This document shows, one piece after another, positions 1-10,707 of a DNA stretch of 64,000 nt; the stretch's first letter is position 1; each line of letters starts with the position of its first letter. The notes under the pieces are model-generated. The model made no database searches, had not been told where the DNA came from, and saw only the letters and a list, made by a program, of their open reading frames with translations. The stretch comes from Pisolithus tinctorius (lineage: Eukaryota > Basidiomycota > Agaricomycetes > Boletales > Pisolithaceae). A program made the position numbers and the translations under genes. Location of the stretch: NCBI GenBank assembly GCA_024663395.1, contig JANFAH010000033.1:124001-188000 (forward strand), given 5' to 3'.

Positions 1-65
1 TGCATTATTTGTGAACTATGTAAGCCTGCTATCAAAAAAGTCGCCCTCGCGAAAAGTCTGGAAAG

Positions 66-245
66 TCACAAATAGTACAAATAGTCAAAAATAGACCGGA
101 TAGTCAGACAGAAATGGTATGAATAGTCAGAAAAATAGATGGATAGTCAGAAAAATAGTACGGATAGTCAGAAAAATAGTACAGATAGTCAAAATAGAAA
201 TCGAATCTACTAGAAATAGTCCAGGCGACTATCCAGACTTTTTTG
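66..245. repeat. 21-bp minisatellite within a hairpin-like element
   Basis: A unit close to gatagtcagaaaaatagtac recurs in tandem from about 85 to 190, with three near-identical copies and two or three degenerate ones. The array is bracketed by an inverted pair: aaaagtctgga at 51-61 and tccagactttt at about 231-241. The inverted motif gatagtc/gactatc also recurs at the right edge. The arrangement resembles a small MITE-like or hairpin element with an internal minisatellite. No target-site duplication is clear. Confidence 0.5.
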
Positions 246-289
246 ACTATCCGTGCACGTGAAAGGCACGATAGACATCGATTAATTTC

Positions 290-840
290 CTGATGCCACT
301 GCGAACGCGATCCACGAAATGAACGTTGTCCGTAGACTGGCCAATGGAACATAGTATAACATACAGATGTATTACGCGCCACTGGCAAGGGTATTGTGAC
401 GCCTACTCATCGCATTGCCCAATTGAAATCCATTGCGTCCTGGAGGGTAGGATACATCAATCACACATGTTCATGGAGTGTTCTTGATGGCGGGGGGTCG
501 AGGTTGACGATGGAGATCGGGCGTTGGAGTGCTGTAAAGAGCCAATGCCCTCCATAGCAATACGGCGCCCGGATGCACTGGCACAGAGTACTTCACTAAC
601 CAATGGCATATTCGATCAATGAAAGCACTTAGATGTGGTGATGCCAACGCGTTGTCTCCAGCCAATCAGAACGCGTCAGTGGAATACTCCGACTATCGAC
701 TCAACTTCAGCGAATGCATCACAACTGCCAGTGCGATCCATGTTGTCCACAGACAGGACAGTGGAACATAGTAGTAATATATCATTCAGATGGACTCTTA
801 ATATGCTCCATTGGCACCACTGTGACGCCTAGTACTCACG
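290..840 (+). repeat. Diverged direct repeat (290-415 and 715-840)
   Basis: Two segments about 425 bp apart share an ordered series of motifs. These are cgttgtcc / tgttgtcc, then ggaacatagta, then catacagatg / cattcagatg, then ccactggca / ccattggca, then tgtgacgcct followed by actca. Between the motifs the copies differ by substitutions and small indels, so the duplication is old. No coding potential is shared by the copies. Confidence 0.45.
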
Positions 841-2246
841 CTCATAGATCACACTGCCCAAACTAAACAGAAACAGAAATGCAACACCAACGGCCGCAGG
901 CCCAGTAGATAAGGTCTCTTTAGTCTTACCAACTACTACTTTCCATCGATCGTTTTCACTCGCCACATTGCGGCTGCGTGATCGCCTCGACACATAGCAT
1001 TCCAACATTCCATTGAACCACGGGCGTAGATTCAACATTGAAGCTCAGGCCTGTAGCCCTACCTCAATTTTCAGCGCCACCTCTCTTGCCATCTCACATG
1101 GGTCATTTACACACTGACCTACCAACCCCTCGCCCAATAATTACCGGATATTTCGGAAAGCCAACATTTCGCGGCCCCCAGAACCTGAGCAATATACGAG
1201 ACACTTACTTTTTTGTGGAAGGAGTGAGATAGGGATAACGTACCACTGGACCATGGACTCCGACGCTGCACTTGTTCAATTGCGCATATCCATCGGTCCT
1301 AGGCCATCGAGATCCCCAAAATTCCGCGTTAAACCGAGACCCGCCAGCTTTCACCGCGGAGCCGCCTTCTTCTCCACGGTGTGGTTGAAGAACCATACCC
1401 CATGGACGGACTGACGACGCACATATATACATGATCGACGACATGCACAATAAAGGCGATTCCGACTCGATGGAAGCGCTCGGCGTCTAGTACGTACTAC
1501 CCAGCGCCACCACCAGCTGTCTAACGTCCGACCCCCGTGTATACGCATACGCATATGCTCAACATACTACATACTACGCAATACACGGCATCGTGTACAC
1601 GCTCATCTCCCACGCACGTACTTCGCAGACGCGTGTCTTGCAGTGTATAGGCGTGGGGCGGTGCAACGGAGTTTGCGCCGCGGAGATATATCTGCCGCTA
1701 TAGTGTACCAACCTTTGAAAGCAAACTGGCAAAGAGGAGCTCATTAAATTATTAGTAAGTGAATTAAGCAAGCGACGCGTCCGTCCAACCGATACATACA
1801 CGCAGGTGAGGCCATGATATCTACACGTTCCGTTCGTGCACCGGCCGAACCAGTTTATGACAAATAAGGGCTAAGAGAATTCGAAGGTTCGCTATCTTCA
1901 GTATTGTGGTATTGTAAGGCCTTCGGAAGCAAACTTTGAATAAATAGTCTTCCGCTTCTCTCCTCGTTATAGTTTGAGGACTGATGGACGAAGGAATAGT
2001 ACTTATCCACCAAATTCGAGCTGCTGCATTAGCCAATTACTGCCCACGCAGACAAACTGGCTTATTAGAGAGAGAGAGGAACGGGACTTCCTTCTGTCTT
2101 GGAAACGTCGATAGAATTAATTCTTCTACAATATGGAAATAAGTAGAGGAAGAGTCGACCTGGGCATGGGGGATAACACAACAAGCAGGAACCGGATCAG
2201 GAGAGAGAGGGAGACCTTCGAATAACACGACTAGGGCGAAAAGGCT

Positions 2247-5200
2247 TCATTGTTCAAGCTGTCCCGATACAGCATCCAAAGCCGTCTTCATCATCTCCGT
2301 CACTGTGGGCGGCACAGTCCCACGCAGTCTCTTCGCCGTCGCTCGGTGGGGACCACCACGGTTACTACCCTCTGCCCCATTATTGTCACTATGGTCCACA
2401 TCCATTATAGCATTGTCCGCGGCATCCGTATCCGCGTTCGACTCCGATTTATCCATTTCTTTTCGTTTCCGGGCTAAGAAATGCAGGTAGGTCAGGCTGT
2501 GTTTGACCGCTGGCGGGCGTGCCACGTTCAGAGGCGGGGCGCCGAACCAAAGTAGTTCATTTGTCTCGGGTGACCGATCGAAGTATTTCGCTGTTGAATC
2601 GGGTAGTCTTATCATGTCATTTAGAACTCGAATACGGCTCACTGGTTTCTGGAGGGAGCTTATCCACCACAGGCGGCACGCTCAAGTTGCCAGCGGCCGT
2701 CAACATAGTGCGATCTTTGGCATCTGTGCCCGTAGCGGCTCCATGAGCTTTCTGTGCTTGTCCGGCCTGCTGCGAGTAATACGATGGAAGAGTATTAGAC
2801 GTGCCTGCAAGAGTGGCAGCGGGCCTTATCAAAGTTGCGCTTGAACTGGTACCCGCAACCGCAGTGCCCTCTGCCGTAGCGGCATTGTTCCGTTTCGCCC
2901 TCTTCCTCCCGGTTCCCCCACCCTCGATCTTCTCCCCCTCTGCCCTCTCAACTGGCTCACCGATACCTCCAGGACCCTTCACAGTATTCTTACCACCCAC
3001 AAACGGACTGCCTACTTTCGGAGGGTACACTAACCGTTCGAAGGCATAGATAGGCATAAATTCTTCCTTCTTGCGCACTTCTTCGGGGATACATGAGCTC
3101 CAGTTTTTGATCTTGACGAAGAGGCGCTCCCGATCGTTGTATCGCGAGTGGCAGACGTACAACGGCCAGCCAGGATACCAGAACGGAGGCCGGGGTCGGC
3201 CGCGGATGTGTCGGGCCGTGAATTGGCATGCGATCTTCTCGATTACGTCTTCGACGGGGTGGTCTGCGAAGTGACCTATTGGGAATATCGGAATATGGCA
3301 GATACCATATAAGAGAGAGGAACCCAGGGCCAAGAAGAAAAGAAGAAAGTCAATAAATCAATACATGCGTACTCGAGCAGGGCTTGACGTACTTGTCTTG
3401 AAGACTTCCTTCTCCATGAACATGGTGTGCGCCGGGTGAAACGTCTGAGGGAGGGGTTCTTCGTAAGCCAGATGCGCGCGGGTACGAGCGCTTGAGAAGT
3501 AGTCAAGTTGGGAAATTTACCTGTTCGGGTCGATAATACCAGCAAACAGTCACACCAGGCTGTCCTTTTTTTGCGCTTTTGGCCGTACCAACCAGGGATA
3601 AGAACGACGACGAATAAAGTAAAAATGTACAGATACGAACGGGTCGTCAGAGAGCCAAGGCTTGAAAACCTGACCAACGATGGGCCGGCTCGGGTCGTCC
3701 GGATTGCTGAGGTGGAGCCAGTCCGCGAGACGGATGCTCCATCCCTTGTAATGGACCTCCTCCACGAACGTCCTATCTTTGTTTGACACCCGGAAGGTGG
3801 TCACACCAGGGACACCTTCGGAATCTGTGGAGTGGAGGGGACGAGCGGTCCCCGGGCCAGCACGGATGGAAGCAAAATTGGTCGTGGAGGTGTAGGGTGG
3901 ACCAGAAGGTGGAGAAGACGACGTGAGTGCATGGTACAACCGCTTTAATCGATCATTTCCGACGAACGAGCATCAGTCATGACAAGCAAGTCATTAGACG
4001 GATATATATCTACCTGTAAGAGTAAAACATGCCCGTACGGTTCTGTACAAGGCTCGTGCCAACGTCGTGCCTTTTCGAACAGACGGGCCATGTCCAAATC
4101 AAATGCCTTCGCAGATTCATAATTTCCAGATCGGACACGTCCCTAAGGCAAGGTCTGGGTGAGAATGTGGCACGGTGGGAAGACGAAGATGGGCTGACCT
4201 CCATGATCTTAAGGGACAGATGTGACTTTGTGGAATAATATGAGCCAGTTAGGGATGGGATCATATGGCTACGTTACCTGATAGGACAAAAGTGGAGATG
4301 TTGGTTCCTCGGGAACGGCCTCAAGAGCAACAGCCAAACGATTTCCGCTGCAGTGAAGTATTCATCTTACGGCTCACGTAATGGAAGAGGGGGAGGATCG
4401 GGTACGCACACGACGTCTTTATGGCTCTTGATCGCCACCACAAGGTCCAACAAGCGGTCCTGTACAACGCAACAATATTACTCGTCCAATATACATGGGA
4501 TTGAGAACACCAATTAAAGGCGGCGAGGGTGGTGGTGTCGACAATCACAATGGCGATTATGATACGCGCGGCGCCCACACTGCCAGAACGAACGTAGGGG
4601 GACCTGCTTACCTTGTTGATCTCGGACATCCAACCCGAATCACCGAATCCGTCCCAACGGGGTAGACTCTGTTCGAGCTGACGAATGATTGTTTCGCTAT
4701 CACCGTCGCCGTCTCCAGCTACGGAGCCCATGCCAGCCTCCTCGGACTGACCTTCTGGTTCTGGGGACATGCCGTTGACGTCGACATCCATTTCTGGGGA
4801 GGACGCCAATTGCGAGGGAGCCAATTTCGAATTGGAGGGATCTGGTTTGATGGCAGCAGCAGCAGCAGGCTGGCCTAGCTGTGGCTGAGCAGAAGCGAGT
4901 GCTTTGTGAACTTTTTGAGGCGATGCCGGTGGAGGGGAGAGGCGTGGAGAGGGAAGCACGGTCCGTTTTTGCCATTCGGTCACGAGAATGTTCTGGAGGA
5001 CGCGTCGGCAAACCGAACTGATTCGTGTATTATAGATAATATAATATAATATATATTTTTCCCTTCCTTGCGCCGCGGATGAAAGGGGAGTCGAGACCAT
5101 CATCACATGGGGGAGGAGAACGTGCGAGAAGGACAAGCGAAGTGGGAGAGGGGGAACGGAGAGAACGGGGGTGATCGTATTCACGAGGAACATCAGTGAC

Positions 5201-5795
5201 TCACCTTGAGAGTTTCTGCGTCCGTTGCAATTTGACTGCCTGGTTCGTTGTAGAACAACGCGTTCCAAAACACGAGTGACAAGTCAGTGTACGCGTTGAG
5301 AGGGTCCTTGTATCTGTTTTTCTCCACGTTTGCGCGTACGCCGTTGATACAGCGTGGTTCTGGGATGACCTGTACACGATTGGATCGTATTTTGGTATCA
5401 TACCTCGCGATGATCACATCTGGTGAATAGGAGAATGAATGGATACCTCGTAATATTCTGGCCAATCACTTCTGTCGACTAAGTCCAAGAACATGTCAGC
5501 CATTTTGCGTTTTCCACGGGAGGGCGTTGCTGCGACGAGAATGTTGATGATGTCTTCAATGGCAGACTTCTGTGTGGACGTGATGGCCATCTTGCAAAGT
5601 CTGATGCCAGTCTCGATGACGCGCTACCGTCGAAGGGAACTTCCAGGGCGTCTGTTTGTCTGTGTTTGGTCAACACTACAAAATAAAAATAAAAAACTAC
5701 ACGCATGACAACGCACCAGCAGCCTCGTCGTGAGGTGAGAAGGGGCTGGGTCGAGGATCGTCGGGCCCACACTCCGTCGCGGTGCACGCAGCAGA
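2247..5795 (-). CDS. RSC chromatin-remodelling subunit, Rsc1/Rsc2-like (bromodomain x2, BAH)
   Basis: Multi-exon minus-strand gene. Spliced pieces give an N-terminal bromodomain at about 5600-5210, including MFLDLVDRSDWPEYYE, then VIPEPRCI and a block ending NALFYNEPGSQIATDAETLK. A Pro/Ala/acidic linker (5000-4630) follows. The end of a second bromodomain lies at about 4135-4015 (FDLDMARLFEKARRWHEP, then CTEPYGHVLLLQ). A BAH domain follows at about 3850-3000 (KDRTFVEEVHYKG, WYYRPEQTFHPAHTMF, PVEDVIEKI). The C-terminus contains YFDRSPETNELLWF and a basic stretch. This domain order matches the Rsc1/Rsc2 family of the RSC remodeller, which acts on nucleosomes in the nucleus. A 52-nt intron near 2640-2589 joins ETT to KYFDRSP. 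The exact N-terminus is unresolved: an acidic/proline-rich exon at about 5795-5722 appears spliced to the first bromodomain. Confidence 0.85.
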
Positions 5796-6441
5796 GAAAA
5801 AGAAGGACAGCGTGTTAGAACGGAAAGGGCATTGTCAACGGTGGCAAACGGGGTTTGCAACGAGGCCATATTGTGTGACAAGTTGTACCCAATCCCGAGG
5901 GCATAATGAATAATGGAACACAGCTTGGTATTCCCCGATCTGCCGTCGATGATCTCGAACTACTTTTCGGGCGTACGACCCCCATCACCACCATCAATAG
6001 TATATTATCAGTTTTCGACGGATGGCACTCGGGATGGTAGTGGGACCACCTTGAACGCGTTATCAGAAGAGGATGTCCGCGTAGACGAGGACGATGGACA
6101 GAGCCGCTGAAGTTAAATGTTAAATTCGCTGTCGTAACAAGGAACCCAGCCTCTCATAGATGCCGTCCACGTTGTGGGTATGTATGGATATTCAGTGCAT
6201 CTGGACAAATTCGATCTGGCTGCTGCTGGGGTGACAGACACAGGAACGGCCAGTTGCCAGTAGTCGTCCGATGATGTCGATTTTAACAGTTCCACGAGTT
6301 TGATCTCGCTGTCGGTGGTGCCAAGCTGCTGCTGCTGCTGGCGTGTCCCCTCCCCCCCGGTCTGATACATATATATACAATAGCCCAGCACCCTCCTCGT
6401 CCATCCCGTCGTCGATTAACTAGTGTATCCATCCTACAGAG
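5796..6441. other. Divergent intergenic region
   Basis: This lies between the 5' end of the minus-strand Rsc1/2-like gene and the plus-strand zinc-finger gene, and may hold both promoters and the first exon of the former. A short CTG run (ctgctgctgctgctgg) lies near 6328. An AT-rich tatatatacaatag stretch near 6370 sits about 70 bp upstream of the zinc-finger ATG and could be a TATA-like element. No supported gene was found. Confidence 0.4.
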
Positions 6442-8116
6442 ATGCAGCCCATCCAGTTGCCTGCCCTCCGGCCATCACAGGTCTATCAGGGCTCTCCCCT
6501 CCACAGTAGTGGCTCGATGCCACGCTTCATGGGCAACTCGTCCCCGCCCAGCTACGCCAGTTTCGATGCCCCCCCTGGCACTACCAGTTGTACCAGCTAC
6601 CTTCCGGGGTGTAACTACAATAATAACACTACCAGCGCTCGGAGGGCCACCATTAATAGCGGACCGTCTTCATCGACATCTTCCATCATCGCCACTCCGC
6701 CAGCGCTCCGTTCAATAACCACGGGAACACCTATTTCCGTCACGGACATCCCCCCCTCCTTGTCCAGTTTCAAAACCATCACCGGCGGCCCCAGCATCCA
6801 CGCGCCACCGCCATGTGAATGGACCTGCGACACTACTGCCGTCCCCTTCTTATCTGGGCTGCACTACGACTACTATCCACTCGCCGATAAAAGCGCAAGC
6901 TGTTCTACCGCGTCTTCCCCTTCATTGCCGACTCTCCCGTCCACTTCATTCTGTCCCGATCTGTTTGACCCGTCGTCCACCATGTCGTACCCCCAATTAA
7001 ACTCGGGAGCGTCGACATCCTTTCCTGGCATGATGACCCTGTCAGGATCATCCCAATTCGCACCAGCGGACATCACGCAATCACTTCGAAGCGCCCGCAG
7101 TGCTAGTCCTTCTCCCCGTGAAATAATGACGAGGACGACCCCGGCGACGACCGCAAGCATCACCACACGGGCCTCAAAGTCTGAAAGCCAGTCGCGTGCT
7201 CGCGAGAAAAGACACGGTTGTTGGATGTGTGAAAAGTCATTCGATAGACCATCTACCCTCAGAAAGGTCAATATCCTTTTTCTCTCATTTTCTCGTCCCT
7301 ATTATGAGGCGTTCATGAACTCGTGACTTACGGCTGCTTCCAGCACCTTCTCGTTCATACAGGTGTAAAAGGTGTGTACCGCCGGTCTTGCTGCTTTTCA
7401 TTTGTATCGCTTTTCACATACACGTTGCACTCATTTTTTTCCGCTAAAATACAGCATTTGTCTGCGAGACATGTGGCCGTCGCTTTGGCGTGGCATCTAA
7501 TCTCAATCGTCACATCAAACGATGCGTGCTTAAACCCGTCAATCTTGCCAACAGAGCCAGTCAGTCCAACGTCGTTGACCGCCACTCGTCATCCAACGGA
7601 GGATCTTCTGTCGAGTCGCCTTCCACTTCCGCGGGTGGCACAAATGTCCCAGAATCGTCGACCTCCCCTGCCCCTTTGCAACAATCTATCAAACGCGCCC
7701 GCGTCCTTGAGCCCGAGGTTCCCGAGGCATCCGAGGCATCTACTCACTCGTCTACATCCTCCTCGTCTGCCGCAGGCACTGCCCCCCCAAAACCCCCTAC
7801 CAAACGTCGTCGACGAGCGCCTTCTCCGTCCCTATGGGTCCCTCAGTCCCTTGCCCGATACAATATCCTTCCAATCGATTATCCACCGACCTCCGTTCCC
7901 CTGCCTCCCGTGAGCCCTACCAGAGACCCACTATCCAACGACTGGATCGAGGAGCGCAACTCATGGGACGAAGACGTTGCTGCTGCGCCATATCATCCTT
8001 GCGGGTGGAAAGGTGTGCTTCCCGGTCCCGGATTTGCGAGTGGAGTCAAGGATAGCAGCGATGGTGGGCTCGTCAACAATGGTGCCTACGTCATGGGGAG
8101 GCTCGTGATGGTCTGA
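6442..8116 (+). CDS. C2H2 zinc-finger protein, putative transcription factor
   Basis: Three exons (6442-7266, 7344-7371, 7455-8116) join in frame to give about 504 residues. The first about 250 residues are low-complexity, rich in Ser, Thr and Pro. Two adjacent C2H2 fingers follow. Finger 1 starts CWMCEKSFDRPSTLRK, and the 28-nt microexon supplies HLLVHTGVK. Finger 2 starts VCETCGRRFGVASNLNRH and ends IKRC, a C2HC variant. The exon junctions fall inside the fingers, which strongly supports the splicing. The C-terminal part is Ser/Pro-rich with a basic KRRRRAPSPS segment that may be a nuclear localisation signal. Proteins of this build in basidiomycetes are usually sequence-specific transcription factors; the targets are unknown. 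Confidence 0.85.
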
Positions 8117-10707
8117 TGATTACATGCGACGGCAGCGACAACGCGATTTGGCGAAGTAGCGCCGATCGGATGGTGTTTAAACCCACGTTGTCATTCTTTC
8201 TTGTTCGTGAGCTTGTGGAGACACTATCCGGCCCCTCTCTTCATTCTTGCTGGGCCTTCTGCAGTGTTCTTCTCCGACGTCGCGGCAGGGCCTCCGCAAG
8301 TTCTTGTTTGTCTTGGTATTTCATACCTGTTCCCTTCGTTCTTCCCGTGACGAGTCGTCAGCTCAACAAGGCCGCGAGGGGGCGTTCCGATCCGAATCGT
8401 ATCACACATATTATAATTGGTTTCACATCGTAGTCTTTTGTCTTCCTCTTGGACACGCACTTTTTCTTCGGTCGGCTCATACACTATATACGACCCACGC
8501 ATCCATACCTTTCTCCGCATACCTTACAGACTCAGTCGACTCGCACAGGACGTGTGATAGGGCCCATCCCTTATCCCGCGTGGTTTATTATAGACTCGCA
8601 TTGGTGACAGACATACACGATAGCACATCCGCCAGCATGTATACTAATTATGTACGGTTAGCACAACCTGTAGTATTCTTTTGCATCTCTCCGGAGGTCC
8701 TTTATACTATTTTCTGACTAGTCGTTCCGTGTTTTGGGACTGTCCTAGAAAATAAGTAATATTGCGTTGTTTCTTTCTTTCTTTTGTGGGTATGCCGTGT
8801 CTTCGTGCGGAGGGAGAGGGAAAGAACAGCGGAGCGGAGGAGAAGATGCTTCGATCGATCCGATCCGGTGCGGGACTTGCCGGTATACGCTGCCGTCACA
8901 AACTTGGAGACCGATGCAGAGGCAACTTTCCATCCTGCAGGAGAGCGCCTGTTTCGAGCGAATCTTTCTTAACTGTAACTACACAGCAGGCCCCAGGATC
9001 ACCCATGTGATGACATCGCTCGCACGACACAGAATAGTCAGTCAAGGTGCTAACGAGGAGTTCCATGCACCCCTCCACCCTTCGATCGCTTTGTGTACAT
9101 ATTATACGGACTCCCACGCTAGCTCCTCTACCTCGAGTTCCTTGTCTCCGTCGCTGTGTATCGTAACAGGTCATTACGGAGAACGTGTTTTCGTATTTTG
9201 AGAATGGCTGAGCATCGGACAAGTAACAGTGCGGCCCTTGCCATATTAGCGTGAGATACCACGGGCGCGTGATGCAGAGTCCTATCTTCTGTTTTATACA
9301 CTTATTTTCAGTAGTACCTCATCCAGCTTAAAATTAGCACGTTTGCATGTGGTTGGGACACAAAATTGAATAAGGACGGTCATGTTGTTCGATCGAGGCG
9401 ATACGCAGCTTCTTCAAAGGGAGGGAAAGTTTGTCCCATTCAGCGTGGTTCAAATCAGTAGTGACCGGAACACCAACACCTGGAGGCCATCTTCACTGCT
9501 GGACTTGGACTATGTAGGCTTTGAATCAGTGCTGAGTATCTCCGTCTCGAAGTTTGATCACCGTTGGCGCTGAGAGCAATTCTTCACTAGTCAGTTGTCA
9601 CCGGATGTGTGGCAACTGAGTGCGCCGGCTGCACCCATGCCAACAGTCAAATATGACAACTTCGCAAAAATTATCTGGTATCCCGTGAAGTCGCACTGGA
9701 GAGTCGGAAAGCCGTCATGCCCAATTGTCCCTGCTGGTTCCGAGGTCCATTAAGAACCCCGCCTCCGGGATTCTTAAGAAGGCTTCTGAAGGTGTTATCG
9801 CATGAAATTATACCCGAAACTTTGAGGCTTGAGCATGGGGATTCGGAAGGACTGGCTTTACGTGAATCGAATGCTTATCCACTGGCACTGAACATTCTCT
9901 ATTAGGTTCGCGCCTATCACGAAGGAAGAAGTGGTAACGGCTCCTCGTCTGTTCTGACTCGTCAGCGCCTTTTTGTGTGTGTTGTAGGGTGCGATTACCT
10001 AACCTAGTCTTCCGCTGGAGAGTTTACGTACAGCCTGGTGCTTCATCCGGAGGCAGAACTGCCAGAGGATGTAGACAGTAGGCGCGTCGGTCACTAAATG
10101 TCGCGAGGAAGTGTATGATCCCTTATAGCGCTCCGCAGTATGATCGAGCACCGCGAGCGGCGTGCGTACAGGTATGAGCACATTTTACGGCATCAATGCG
10201 AACGCGCCATCGTATACATATCGACGTGTGTAACTTGAACAGAGGTTTGCAGGACACGGAGCCGGGATGATATTGCAGAGTCACGAGCTCCAGATGATGA
10301 TCATTGATCGATCGATCTATGTAAGATGACGGCGCAGAAGTATGCCATCCACCCTATGCTGAACTCATGCTGTGATACATTGACATCAGTACTCCTATCG
10401 GACTAGTCGGACAGAATGTGCCGCTCGCCAACCTTCGGTCCCAAACTCGTTCAGTCCTGTTGAGATCTACCGGGCTACGCCACCCAGAATGTGTCCACCT
10501 GAAAGTCAAGGTTAAGTGTCCCCAAGCGGCTTCTGGTCAATAGTGTGATACACAAGGGGACTAGTGTATAGTCACATTCTACGTCGATACGTTTGTCCGT
10601 AAGTTTTGAATAACAGTTTTGTATGGAACACACGAATATTGCAGCCATCTATCATTCAGTCCTGGTACACATGATGGTTTTCAAAGTTCTCTCGGGAGCG
10701 TTTTCCC
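8117..10707. other. Long gene-poor interval
   Basis: About 2.6 kb separates the zinc-finger gene from the 3' end of the minus-strand GH71/99-like gene. Several open frames of 60-150 codons occur (for example 8767-9201 on plus and 8896-9222 on minus). They overlap on opposite strands, have no family resemblance I can see, and lack good splice partners. The left part probably contains the 3' UTR of the zinc-finger gene. A gatc-rich stretch lies near 10300-10320. Confidence 0.45.

Larger units (their letters stand above)
1..2246. other. Gene-free region with repeats
   Basis: I find no recognisable protein in about 2.2 kb. Short open frames on both strands resemble no family I know and are not joined by obvious splice sites. 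The stretch holds a short AT-rich minisatellite near its left end, a diverged direct repeat (290-415 and 715-840), and purine-rich runs (agagagag) near 2070 and 2210. It ends at the 3' end of the minus-strand Rsc1/2-like gene, so its right edge probably includes that gene's 3' UTR. Confidence 0.5.

Noticed and set aside
1038..1554. Short open frames on both strands near 1.0-1.5 kb
   Set aside because: Under 85 codons, overlapping in antisense, unrelated to any family I recognise.
8767..9222. Overlapping open frames on both strands in the 8.1-10.7 kb gap
   Set aside because: Opposite-strand shadows of each other, no family resemblance, no splice partners and no good start context.
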